The position numbers and the translations under genes are program-made. A stretch of 34,553 bases of DNA from an uncultured Prolixibacteraceae bacterium. Its GTDB lineage: Bacteria; Bacteroidota; Bacteroidia; Bacteroidales; Prolixibacteraceae. The notes under the pieces were generated by a model, which saw only the letters and a list, made by a program, of their open reading frames with translations, was not told where the DNA came from and ran no database searches. Positions 18,038 to 26,683 of this stretch are shown piece by piece; positions within the stretch are counted from its first letter, which is position 1, and every line of letters begins with the position of its first letter. The stretch covers positions 1 through 34,553 of the forward strand of contig CALGIG010000069.1 of the NCBI GenBank assembly GCA_937915865.1, read 5' to 3'.

Positions 18038-19381
18038 ATGTATAAAATTCCGCTTATAAGTTTGGTTTGGTTATTCCTCTTAATCTCATGTCACCAGGAT
18101 ATGGGCAGGATGCTTACAGGCGACCAAAACAGAAAGCCATACTTTGAGCCGATTCCTTATGGAATGACTTTTGTTAAACAGGGTAGTTTAAATATTGGTC
18201 CTTCCGAAGAACAGTCAGATTATTCAAATACTTCTGCCAAAACGGTATCAGTTCCTTCGTTCTGGATGGATGATACTGAAATTACGAATAACGAATATCG
18301 TCAATTTGTATATTGGGTACGCGATTCTATTGCCAGGCAGCTTCTTGCGGAATCGATTCCCGAATTCTTAATTACTGAGGGGAAACATGGAAATATACTT
18401 GACATACCTCACTTAAACTGGATGGAACCAATTGAATGGAAAAATCCGGATTATCAAACAGCACTTGAAGAATTGTTTTTGCCCGAGAATGAACGTTTTT
18501 TTAATAGAAAAGAGGTAGATACCCGAAAACTTAAATTTGAATATTACTGGATCGATTATAAGCAGGCTGCCAAGCGGGCAAATAGTTATAATTATCAAAC
18601 TCAAAGCTATCAGGGTAACGTAGTTGATGCATCAGGGAAAGTTTCACCAATTCAAAATCGTTCCTCTTTTATTATGCACGAGATTACACCGGTATATCCC
18701 GACACATTGGTTTGGATGCGCGATTACACTTTCTCATATAATGAACCATTGACAATGAAATACTTTTCACATGTAGCTTACGACGATTATCCGGTTGTTG
18801 GGGTAACCTGGAAGCAGGCAAAAGCTTTTTGTCAATGGAGGACAAAACAGTTAAATAATTTTCAGGAGATGCTTAAAAATCCGGGAGTTATGGACTATAG
18901 GTTGCCATCTGAAATTGAATGGGAATTTGCCGCACGTGGTGGCCATGAAATGACTGTTTATCCCTGGGGAAGTTACTATACACGCGATATGGATGGTAAT
19001 TACCTAGCTAATTTTAAACCTATGCGCGGGAATTATGTGTCGGATAGCCGGACCAATGTAACAACTATGAAAGTTGCCAATTATTTACCTAACTCTTATG
19101 GCCTATATGATATGGCTGGTAATGTGGCTGAATGGACTTCCAATGCTTACGACGAATCGGCTTACCAGGTAATCAGCGATTTTAGTCCCGATTTTCAGTA
19201 CGATGCCAAACCAGATGATCCTCCTGCAATGAAGCGAAAAGTCGTTCGGGGTGGTTCCTGGAAAGATATTGCATATTACATTCAAGTGTCTACCCGAAGT
19301 TTCGAATATCAAGATTCTGCAAAATCGTATATTGGGTTCCGTTGCGTTAGAAGTACTTTTAAACCAAAATATTACGAATAG
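18038..19381 (+). CDS. GldK-like lipoprotein, paralogue of the upstream gldK
   Basis: 447 residues with a lipobox LISC (C18) and one FGE-sulfatase domain. It aligns end to end with the GldK at 13075 and is clearly more than half identical by eye. Shared blocks include WMDDTEITNNEYRQF, NRSSFI, YPVVGVTW, YDMAGNVAEWT and RGGSWKDI. I use the ATG at 18038 rather than a TTG six bases earlier because it starts a normal lipoprotein signal. It lies beyond the operon terminator, so it must have its own promoter (none clear) or rely on read-through. It could be GldJ-like, an alternative ring subunit, or a redundant copy. Being a close GldK relative, it is less typical of the more divergent GldJ. Confidence 0.88.
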   Translation: MYKIPLISLVWLFLLISCHQDMGRMLTGDQNRKPYFEPIPYGMTFVKQGSLNIGPSEEQSDYSNTSAKTVSVPSFWMDDTEITNNEYRQFVYWVRDSIARQLLAESIPEFLITEGKHGNILDIPHLNWMEPIEWKNPDYQTALEELFLPENERFFNRKEVDTRKLKFEYYWIDYKQAAKRANSYNYQTQSYQGNVVDASGKVSPIQNRSSFIMHEITPVYPDTLVWMRDYTFSYNEPLTMKYFSHVAYDDYPVVGVTWKQAKAFCQWRTKQLNNFQEMLKNPGVMDYRLPSEIEWEFAARGGHEMTVYPWGSYYTRDMDGNYLANFKPMRGNYVSDSRTNVTTMKVANYLPNSYGLYDMAGNVAEWTSNAYDESAYQVISDFSPDFQYDAKPDDPPAMKRKVVRGGSWKDIAYYIQVSTRSFEYQDSAKSYIGFRCVRSTFKPKYYE

Positions 19382-19395
19382 AATAGTACAAAAAA

Positions 19396-19421
19396 ATAAA
19401 AGGAGCATTTGCTCCTTTTAT
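19396..19421. terminator. Bidirectional terminator, gldK-like gene / manC
   Basis: A perfect 12-bp stem (ATAAAAGGAGCA / TGCTCCTTTTAT) with a minimal loop lies between convergent genes. The manC stop codon sits inside it. A-rich and T-rich arms give U-rich RNA ends in both directions. Confidence 0.75.
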
Positions 19422-20506
19422 ACATATTGATTTCCTTTATTTAAACGAACGTCATTGACAAATTGCCTTATTTGCGGTTCATCCTCTCGTTTGCAAATCA
19501 TTAAAGTACCTTCGGATTCAACGACAATATAATCCGATAATCCCTGAATAACTACAAGCTTATCTTTCGGCATGTTAATAATACAGTTATTTGTTGTATA
19601 GAGAATTACGTTATCACTCGAAACAACATTCCCCTGAATGTCTTTAGGCGAATTCTCATACAGTGAGTTCCATGTTCCAAAATCACTCCATCCAAAATCT
19701 GAACATAAAACATAAACGTTATTGGCTTTTTCCATTATTCCGTAATCTATTGAGATGTTTTGGCATTCAGAATAGGTTTTATTCAGGAAAGGTACTTCTG
19801 ATGAGGTTCCATACAATTTCTTGCCACGTTCAAATAATTCGTAAACCGAACTCAGGTGCATTTCAAAAGCTCTCATGATAGAAGAAAGCGACCAGAGAAA
19901 TATCCCTGAATTCCAAAAGAATTCTCCACTTTCAACAAAAATTCTTGCTAATTCGATATCTGGTTTTTCGGTAAAAGTTTTTACCTCATGGAGATTTTCA
20001 ATATTCCCGGTTGGAAGCATATTTTCAATTTGAATATAACCATATCCGGTTTCAGGTCGGTTAGGGCGTATACCTAAGGTTAATAAAGCATCGTTTACTT
20101 CAACAAACTCAAGCCCTTTTTTTATTTCATTCAAAAAAACTTCTTCCTGAAGAATGAGATGATCTGAAGGAGCTACAATAATTTTAGCATCTGGATTTAA
20201 CTGTTGAATTTTATAACTGGCATAAGCAATGCAGGGAGCCGTATTCCGGCGTAAAGGTTCAAGCAGTATTTGCGATTCGTCGAGCTCTGGAAGCTGACTA
20301 GTTACAAGATCACTGTAATCGACACTTGTTACTACAAAGAAGTTTTCGATAGGGCAAACCTGTTTAAAACGATCGAACGTTTGTTGTAAAAATGTTCTGC
20401 CAGTTCCTAATATGTCAAGAAACTGTTTGGGCATAGTACTTTTACTTAAAGGCCAGAACCGACTACCAATTCCACCTGCCATTATCACACAATACGTATT
20501 GTTCAT
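19418..20506 (-). CDS. manC: Mannose-1-phosphate guanylyltransferase
   Basis: 362-residue cytosolic nucleotidyltransferase making GDP-mannose from GTP and mannose-1-phosphate for glycans and lipopolysaccharide. The pyrophosphorylase signature GGIGSRFWPL (11-20) and PKQF (26-29) are intact, followed by VAPSDH, the ETGYGYIQ block, FTEKPD and WNSGIFLW. No phosphomannose isomerase domain is fused, so this is the short type. It stands alone, convergent with the gldK-like gene and divergent from mlaE across a 232-base gap in which I saw no convincing promoter. Confidence 0.93.
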   Translation of the reverse strand: MNNTYCVIMAGGIGSRFWPLSKSTMPKQFLDILGTGRTFLQQTFDRFKQVCPIENFFVVTSVDYSDLVTSQLPELDESQILLEPLRRNTAPCIAYASYKIQQLNPDAKIIVAPSDHLILQEEVFLNEIKKGLEFVEVNDALLTLGIRPNRPETGYGYIQIENMLPTGNIENLHEVKTFTEKPDIELARIFVESGEFFWNSGIFLWSLSSIMRAFEMHLSSVYELFERGKKLYGTSSEVPFLNKTYSECQNISIDYGIMEKANNVYVLCSDFGWSDFGTWNSLYENSPKDIQGNVVSSDNVILYTTNNCIINMPKDKLVVIQGLSDYIVVESEGTLMICKREDEPQIRQFVNDVRLNKGNQYV

Positions 20507-20738
20507 AGTCTAATCAGTTTAAAATGTGGGGTTTTCTTATAACCTGAATGAAAAATCAGAACGGATGTAACACAATCATTTCATCATTCAATATAGTGAG
20601 TTTAAAATTAAAACCACAGGAAAAACGCCTGTTTTTGGATTATTTGTACCTTTATCCCTGAAAAATCTACATGTTATAAAATATTTATATCTAGGTTTTT
20701 CCCTGAAGACAAGAAAACAATGTAATAACAACTCGTTA

Positions 20739-21476
20739 ATGAAGAGTTTAGAACAGGTAGGAAAATATTTTGAACTTCTGGTTCGGGTTTTTAGCAAGCC
20801 AGAAAGGCACAGTATTTATGTTCGTCAAGTATTCAACGAAATCGATAATCTGGGTGTAAACTCAGTAGGTATTGTTACCGTGATCTCTATTTTTATGGGT
20901 GGAATCATGACACTTCAGGTGGCCTATAATTTGCAGAATCCACTGCTCCCTATTTATCTGATTGGTTTGGGGACGCGCGACACATTGATTCTGGAATTTT
21001 CATCAACTATTTTGGCCTTGATCATGGCGGGCAAAATTGGTTCAAATATTACTTCAGAAATTGGAAGTATGAAGGTGACAGAACAAATTGATTCGCTTGA
21101 GATTATGGGCGTAAATTCGGCCAGTTACCTTATTCTGCCTAAGATTATTGCCGTGGTTCTGATGTTTCCTGTCCTTTACATTATTAGTGTTTTTTTCGGT
21201 TTGATTGGAGGGCTGATTGTGGGACCTGCTGTTGGCGCTGTTACGGCTACCGACTACCTGAATGGGATTCAATATCTTTTTAATTCGTACTACGTCACTT
21301 ATTCGCTGATAAAATGTCTGGTTTTTGGGTTCCTGATTTCATCCATCTCTGCATTTTTTGGCTATACTGTTGAAGGTGGCGCTTTTGATGTTGGAACAGC
21401 CAGTACGCGAGCTGTGGTAAACACCAATATCATGATTTTGGTTTGGGACTTGATTTTAACTCAACTGCTCTTTTAG
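20739..21476 (+). CDS. mlaE: MlaE/YrbE family lipid ABC transporter permease
   Basis: 245-residue inner-membrane protein. An N-terminal amphipathic helix is followed by about five membrane segments, starting with NSVGIVTVISIFMGGIMTLQ at roughly 40-59. Conserved MlaE landmarks are EIGSMKVTEQIDSLEIMGVN (about 107-126) and the C-terminal GYTVEGGAFDVGTASTRAVV. It forms the membrane part of a Mla-type system that moves phospholipids between the inner and outer membranes. mlaF follows 2 bases later, so the two are co-translated. No MCE-domain protein (MlaD) is next to them; in many Bacteroidota it is elsewhere. Confidence 0.93.
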   Translation: MKSLEQVGKYFELLVRVFSKPERHSIYVRQVFNEIDNLGVNSVGIVTVISIFMGGIMTLQVAYNLQNPLLPIYLIGLGTRDTLILEFSSTILALIMAGKIGSNITSEIGSMKVTEQIDSLEIMGVNSASYLILPKIIAVVLMFPVLYIISVFFGLIGGLIVGPAVGAVTATDYLNGIQYLFNSYYVTYSLIKCLVFGFLISSISAFFGYTVEGGAFDVGTASTRAVVNTNIMILVWDLILTQLLF

Positions 21477-21478
21477 GA

Positions 21479-22240
21479 ATGATTGAAGTACGAAATATAT
21501 ATAAGTCTTTTGAAAACAAAGATGTTCTGAAGAATATTTCAAAAGTGTTTAATGAGGGAGAAACAAACCTGATTATAGGGCGAAGTGGCTCTGGGAAAAC
21601 GGTTTTGCTGAAATCGATTGTAGGTTTGCACGAAGTTGACCAGGGACAGATACTCTATGATGGACGCGATTTTACGAAGATGAACCCAAAACTGCGCAAA
21701 AAGTTACGGCAGGAAATGGGCATGGTTTTTCAGGGAGGTGCGCTCTTCGATTCGCTTACTGTGGAAGAAAATGTGCGTTTCCCGCTCGATATGTTTTCAG
21801 AAATGTCGGGAGTAGAGAAACAAAAGCAGGTCGATTTTTGCCTCGAACGTGTGAATATTCGTGACGCCAATAAGCTTTATCCATCTGAAATATCAGGCGG
21901 GATGCAAAAGCGTGTGGCCATTGCACGTGCCATTGTGCTTAATCCGAAGTACTTGTTTTGCGACGAGCCTAACTCTGGTCTCGACCCTGAAACTTCGTTG
22001 GTCATCGATAAATTGGTGCGTTCTATCACCGTCGATTTGAAAATTACTACAATCATCAATACGCACGACATGAATTCGGTGATGGAAATTGGCGATAACA
22101 TCCTGTTCATTTCGGATGGAGAAATGTGCTGGGAAGGCAACCGCAAGGAAATATTACACTCGACTAACCAAAAACTCCAGGAATTTGTGTTTGCCAACAA
22201 GCAATACCAGCGCATTCGCGACGATAAAATTAAAGAATAG
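21479..22240 (+). CDS. mlaF: MlaF-type ABC transporter ATPase
   Basis: 253-residue ATP-binding partner of MlaE. Walker A is GRSGSGKT (34-41), the Q-loop glutamine is Q85 (MVFQGGALF), the signature is SGGMQ (139-143) and Walker B ends in D162-E163 (FCDEPNSGLDP). The H-loop histidine lies in INTHDMNSV. The frame is open further upstream into mlaE, but the ATG at 21479 gives the standard N-terminus MIEVRNIYKSF and a 2-base gap after the mlaE stop. All catalytic motifs are intact. Confidence 0.95.
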   Translation: MIEVRNIYKSFENKDVLKNISKVFNEGETNLIIGRSGSGKTVLLKSIVGLHEVDQGQILYDGRDFTKMNPKLRKKLRQEMGMVFQGGALFDSLTVEENVRFPLDMFSEMSGVEKQKQVDFCLERVNIRDANKLYPSEISGGMQKRVAIARAIVLNPKYLFCDEPNSGLDPETSLVIDKLVRSITVDLKITTIINTHDMNSVMEIGDNILFISDGEMCWEGNRKEILHSTNQKLQEFVFANKQYQRIRDDKIKE

Positions 22241-22303
22241 AAATGTGAGAAAGTTATGATTGTTAAAAATCTTCAATAGACAGCGTAGATTCAATTAACC
22301 TCT

Positions 22304-22311
22304 TATTTTTG
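22304..22311 (+). promoter_or_regulatory. Candidate -7 box for the LtaS-like gene
   Basis: TATTTTTG is a perfect TAnnTTTG match ending 27 bases before the start codon. I see no clear TTTG at the -33 spacing. Confidence 0.35.
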
Positions 22312-22338
22312 TAGCCCAAATGATAGAAAACAGGACTG

Positions 22339-24285
22339 ATGCTGAAACGATTATTAACTCCCAAAAAATACGAAACAAACGAATACCTGGTGCTTGTTTA
22401 CAGGTTTTTGCTGGTGATGGTTTTTTATTCGGTTTGTCGTATCTTATTTTATTTGTTTAATACTCCTTCTTTTCCCAAGGTAACGTTCTCATCGTTTCTC
22501 ACAATCATGAAAGGCGGCTTGATGTTCGATACCAGTGCCCTGCTTTACCTGAATGCTGTTTATTTTCTTCTGTTTATCATACCAGTTCAGTTTAAATTCA
22601 AAAGTTGGTACCAAAAGATATTGAAGTGGCTTTTTATGGTTACCAATGCTACTGGCTTGGCTTTCAACTTGATTGATATAATTTACTATCGTTATATCCT
22701 GAAACGGACAACGGCAAGTATGTTTGATGTTGCAGCTTTTGATGCTGGAAATATCAGGCTGATAGCCCGTTTTTTTTACGATTTCTGGTTTATCGCCGTT
22801 ATTTTCATTGTTTTACTTTTTTTGCTGGCTTGGTTGTATAATTTACTAGAGCCACGGTCGTTCCGGTTCAAAAATCAATTTGTTTATTTTGTTTCAGGAA
22901 TACCCGCTATTTTTTTGCTGGCTATTCTTTCGGTGATTGGAATGCGTGGAGGCTGGCGACATAGTACGCGACCAATTAATATGAATAATGCAGGCGCTTA
23001 TGTTCAAACTCCTGAAGAAATGGCTTTGGTGCAAAATACACCGTTTTGTATTATCCGAACATGGGGTAAAAAGGCATTTGTTCACAAAAATTATTTTAAA
23101 TCGGAAGAAGAGTTGTCCAAGGTTTTTTCTCCCATTCATACTCCGCCCGACAGTATTGCGCCAATGAAAAAAGAGAACGTGGTCATCTTCATTTTGGAAA
23201 GTTTCAGCAGGGCTTTTGTTGGTTCGCTCAATCCGCAACTGAAAGACCCGCGTGATCGCAGCTATACGCCATTTCTCGATTCGTTGATTCATGAAAGTCT
23301 TGTTTTTACGAATGGATTTGCCAATGGAAGCAAGTCGATTGATGCCATTCCATCGGTTACTGCAAGTATTCCGGCTCTGGTTTTGCCGTATGTGGTTTCT
23401 GAGCGCTCTGGAAATGAAATTAACAGTATTGCCAGTTTGTTGGGCAAAGTTGGTTATCAAACCGCTTTTTTTCATGGTGCACCAAACGGGTCTATGGGCT
23501 TTGATGCTTTTACAAAAATTGCTGGATTTCAAAAGTATTACGGTAAAAATGAATATGGTAATGATGCTGATTTCGACGGAATCTGGGGCGTTTGGGACGA
23601 GCCGTTCTTTCAGTTTTTTGCCAGGGAAATGGGCAAAATGCAGGAACCGTTTGCAACAACACTTTTCTCAGTTTCGTCACATCACCCGTTTGAAGTGCCG
23701 GCTAAATACAAAGGTAAATTTCCCGAAGGACGAATTCCGTTGAACAAATGTATCCGCTACACCGACATGTCGTTGCAAAAGTTTTTTGATACTGCCAGAA
23801 AACAGTCCTGGTTTAAAAATACTTTATTTGTTATTACTGCCGATCATTCAGTAAATACAGATATTCCGGAGTATTACACTTCTGTGACGCATTTTTCGAT
23901 CCCAATCCTGTTTTACAAAGGAGATGGAAGTCTGAAAGGTGTTGACAATGGCCTGTCTCAGCAAATTGACATTTTGCCAACGGTTTTGAATTACCTGAAT
24001 TACCCAAATCCGTACTTTGCTTATGGAAATAACTTGTTTGATAAGAATTCGAAACGATTTGTAATCAACTACATTCAGGATTCGTACCAACTATTGAGCG
24101 GCGATTACGTGTTTCATTTAACCGACGATAAACTCACAGCCATTTACAACCGCAAAGAAGATCCGGATTTGAAAAACAACTTGTTGGGAAAAGTTCATTT
24201 TGAAACCGAAGAGCAACTGCAACGCGCAATTGTTCAGCAATTTAACAACCGCATGGCCGATAATCGTATGGTAGTTGGGAAATAA
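22339..24285 (+). CDS. LtaS-like sulfatase-fold membrane transferase
   Basis: 648 residues with about five N-terminal membrane helices (about 18-40, 62-82, 95-118, 148-168, 180-202). A periplasmic alkaline-phosphatase/sulfatase-superfamily domain follows (about 275-640). Likely metal ligands are E287 (FILESFS) and D502-H503 (ITADHS), with H448/H449 (SSHHPFEV) nearby. The nucleophile position appears as KSIDA with S333, where S. aureus LtaS has a threonine. Relatives transfer phosphoglycerol or phosphoethanolamine to surface polymers or lipids. Gram-negative Bacteroidota lack lipoteichoic acid, so the substrate here is unknown. It follows mlaEF by 98 bases and may share their envelope-lipid theme. 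Confidence 0.82.
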   Translation: MLKRLLTPKKYETNEYLVLVYRFLLVMVFYSVCRILFYLFNTPSFPKVTFSSFLTIMKGGLMFDTSALLYLNAVYFLLFIIPVQFKFKSWYQKILKWLFMVTNATGLAFNLIDIIYYRYILKRTTASMFDVAAFDAGNIRLIARFFYDFWFIAVIFIVLLFLLAWLYNLLEPRSFRFKNQFVYFVSGIPAIFLLAILSVIGMRGGWRHSTRPINMNNAGAYVQTPEEMALVQNTPFCIIRTWGKKAFVHKNYFKSEEELSKVFSPIHTPPDSIAPMKKENVVIFILESFSRAFVGSLNPQLKDPRDRSYTPFLDSLIHESLVFTNGFANGSKSIDAIPSVTASIPALVLPYVVSERSGNEINSIASLLGKVGYQTAFFHGAPNGSMGFDAFTKIAGFQKYYGKNEYGNDADFDGIWGVWDEPFFQFFAREMGKMQEPFATTLFSVSSHHPFEVPAKYKGKFPEGRIPLNKCIRYTDMSLQKFFDTARKQSWFKNTLFVITADHSVNTDIPEYYTSVTHFSIPILFYKGDGSLKGVDNGLSQQIDILPTVLNYLNYPNPYFAYGNNLFDKNSKRFVINYIQDSYQLLSGDYVFHLTDDKLTAIYNRKEDPDLKNNLLGKVHFETEEQLQRAIVQQFNNRMADNRMVVGK

Positions 24286-24336
24286 CCAGTCTAAGTAGAT
24301 AGTCGCAATAAGGATGCTAGGATATGTGGGATACGA

Positions 24337-24377
24337 GTTGCGAGTAAAAAAGTGCGATGAAACAATAGGCTCGCAAC
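24337..24377. repeat. Inverted repeat between convergent genes
   Basis: GTTGCGAG (24337-24344) and CTCGCAAC (24370-24377) form a perfect 8-bp inverted repeat with a 25-base centre, just past the LtaS-like gene. There is no clean T tract. It may be a degraded intergenic repeat or a weak terminator. Confidence 0.4.
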
Positions 24378-24395
24378 CAGAAATTCTCAACGGTT

Positions 24396-25882
24396 TTAGA
24401 TTTGTTCCCAGCCGTCGCGGTAGTTGTGCCTTATCCATTCTTCGGCAGCTTCGCGTGCATTAACCTTATTGTATTTGGTCTCGAACTTGGGATCGCCGTT
24501 TACAACTTCAAATTTATTCGATGTTATAACCCTAATTCTTTCTGAAGGACCAATGTTGGTGAACTGCATGTTTTTACCGTCCCACATCAATCTTTTTTGT
24601 AAATCCTGAAGCCGAACAGCCAATACACCCATTACAACCATTTCGTTGAAAGGGCCGGAATATCCGAAATGCGAACCAGCCTCAACCCGGTTTTCTTTAT
24701 TCTCTTTAGATGCACGAATCCAATCCTGCTCATGACCACCCGAATCAGCATTGTGGATGCGACGGATTATTTTCTCTGGTTGTTCAAAGTGCTCCATTTC
24801 TGACGTTGGTAAGAGCGTTGGATTGGCGCCATAACAGCCGCACATAATTTTCCCTTTCGAACCATGAAAAATGACACCGCCATTGAGATCGCCCATTTTT
24901 CACCATCTTTCAACTCTTCAGGATGTTCGGGCAAAAAACCTCCGTCGTACCAGGTAATTTTTACTTCAGGCATAGCTACCTTAGCTAAATTATCGCGGCT
25001 CGGGAACCAGTAAGTTACTTTCTCTGCATTTGGCGCCGACTCGGTATTTATTTGGGTAGAACTGGCTTCAACAGCTGTTGGGTATTGTAACATCAGGGCT
25101 TTAAAAACAGGATCGAGAATGTGGCAGGCCATGTCGCCTAAAGCTCCGGTTCCAAAATCCCACCATCCTCGCCAGTTCCATGGTGTATAAATTTCGTGAT
25201 AAGGTCGGAATTTAGCTGGCCCTATAAATAAATCCCAGTTCAATGTCGACGGAACTTTCATTTTCTCTGTTGGACGTTCCAATCCTTGCGGCCAGATTGG
25301 CCGGTTGGTCCAGGCATCAACAGCAGTAACTTCACCAATAACTCCTGCCCAAATCCATTCACAAATCCGGCGGATACCTTCACCCGAATTTCCCTGGTTT
25401 CCCATTTGTGTGGCAACACCATAGCGCTTGGCCGTTTCGGCGAGTATGCGCGATTCGTAAACCGAATGGGTTAATGGTTTTTGCAGGTAAACATGGTAAC
25501 CAAGTTTCATAGCCATCATTGCTGGTAGGGCATGAGAATGATCAGGAGTGGCAATCATCAGCGCGTCAATATCTTTTTGCTTATCGAACATTACACGGTA
25601 ATCCTGGTATTTGGGAGCCAACGGCCATTTGCGGAACGAATTTCTTCCAGCATATTTCCAGTCAACATCGCAAAGGGCAACAATATTTTCGCTATCCATA
25701 TTCGATAAATTATTAAAGCCCATGCCTCCAATACCTATCCCGGCGATGTTAAGTTTATCACTGGGAGCCTTGTATCCAAATCCGGCAATAACTTTAGATG
25801 GCAATATGGTAATAGCTGATGCAGCCAGCGTTGTGGTTTCAAGAAAATGCCTGCGGCTGATCCCTGATTTGTTTGTTTTCAT
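24396..25882 (-). pseudogene. Tat-exported Gfo/Idh-family oxidoreductase, frameshifted
   Basis: The 5' portion (from the ATG at 25882) has a twin-arginine signal (SRRHFL, 9-14), the Rossmann motif GIGIGGMG (48-55) and QKP (134-136). It follows the intact paralogue at 26684-28186 almost residue for residue as far as EELKDGEK. The frame then leaves homology, while the rest (GGVIFHGSKGKIMCGCYG onward to the stop at 24396) continues in another frame. The break is at a run of five A on the minus strand (24896-24900). One more A would read GAT GGT GAA AAA ATG GGC and restore a protein of about 495 residues, matching the 500-residue paralogue. It may be a real one-base deletion, a homopolymer sequencing error, or slippage. 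The downstream part has its own ATG at the junction. Confidence 0.85.
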
Positions 25883-26101
25883 AGCTCTTTATTCTGAGGA
25901 ATGTTCGATTGGGTGAAAATAGGCATTCTGCTCCAATTTCAGAAATTCTTCATTATTCATTTGAGCAGCGAATTAATTTTCATTTTTTTTGTTATATTTA
26001 TTATTTGAATAAATTAAGATTAATTATTTGTTGGAGACTGAAAACCAGAAAAAACGGGGCCGTGCCGAGAGGCCAAATGATCGGTTGTCGAAATTAAAAC
26101 C

Positions 26102-26632
26102 ATGAAAAAACTATTTATCGTATTCACTATTTTATTATTTACCTTTTTTTCATTTGCTGGAGATATTCTCACTTTAAACAACGACAAGTCGTTTGAAGGG
26201 CGGGTACTGAAAATTGAGGAGAATTTTATTGTTTTTAAAACGGAAAAGATAAAATATGAAGTTCCTGTTTCCGATATTTTTTCAGTTAAGTTCGAGAATG
26301 TAAACAATAAATTGTATGCCGATTATTTGAAAAATGCTGATGTTAATTCAGATAAGTGTTTAAGTGGCCGGCTAGATGCTGAAAACTATCATGGGAAGAA
26401 AGGTGGACATTTTGTTTTAGGTGTTTTATTTGGTCCATTTGCGATGATTGGAACAGCGCTGGCCGATCCAACACCTGAAAGAGGTAAAAGAACCTATATG
26501 TTGTCAACAAACAAGGAACTATTTAGCGATCCTGTTTATTTAAGTTGTTATAAGAAAAAGGCAAAAGGTCAATTGATTGGAGCAGAAGCTCTTGGTTGGG
26601 CTGCTTGGATATTATTGGCGTTAACCTTCTAA
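26102..26632 (+). CDS. Small exported or membrane protein, function unknown
   Basis: I do not recognise this 176-residue protein. It has a signal peptide (1-19, ending SFAG). A beta-rich stretch (20-66) resembles the ITL-nnG-x-x-GxVxxI pattern seen in many small Bacteroidota envelope proteins (here DILTLNNDKSFEGRVLKI). A first hydrophobic segment is at about 99-118 (GGHFVLGVLFGPFAMIGTAL) and a second at the C-terminus (about 158-176). Two cysteines (near 84 and 148) lie in the regions flanking the first segment. It sits between two minus-strand oxidoreductase paralogues, divergent from the first and convergent with the second, which end at a shared terminator. No neighbour points to a role. 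Confidence 0.7.
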   Translation: MKKLFIVFTILLFTFFSFAGDILTLNNDKSFEGRVLKIEENFIVFKTEKIKYEVPVSDIFSVKFENVNNKLYADYLKNADVNSDKCLSGRLDAENYHGKKGGHFVLGVLFGPFAMIGTALADPTPERGKRTYMLSTNKELFSDPVYLSCYKKKAKGQLIGAEALGWAAWILLALTF

Positions 26633-26643
26633 TTTTATTGAAG

Positions 26644-26679
26644 AATAAAGGGGAAATTCAACCGAATTTCCCCTTTATT
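26644..26679. terminator. Bidirectional terminator
   Basis: A perfect 16-bp stem (AATAAAGGGGAAATTC / GAATTTCCCCTTTATT) with a 4-nt loop (AACC) lies between the small membrane protein gene and the convergent oxidoreductase gene. Its A/T-rich outer arms supply U-rich ends in both directions. Confidence 0.85.
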
Positions 26680-26683
26680 TAAG

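Noticed and set aside
20596..20650. Possible hairpin ACAGG/CCTGT with a T run in the manC-mlaE gap
   Set aside because: Only a 5-bp stem, and it lies between divergent genes where no terminator is expected.
21443..21478. Upstream extension of mlaF into mlaE
   Set aside because: The ATG at 21479 gives the standard ABC ATPase N-terminus and a normal 2-base gap.
22894..23532. Long open frame antisense to the LtaS-like gene
   Set aside because: It lies wholly inside a well-supported gene and its translation is low-complexity and motif-free.
24767..25882. Truncated oxidoreductase as a genuine short protein
   Set aside because: The last part of this frame (after EELKDGEK) loses all similarity to the paralogue, whereas the other frame continues it, so a frameshift is the better reading.
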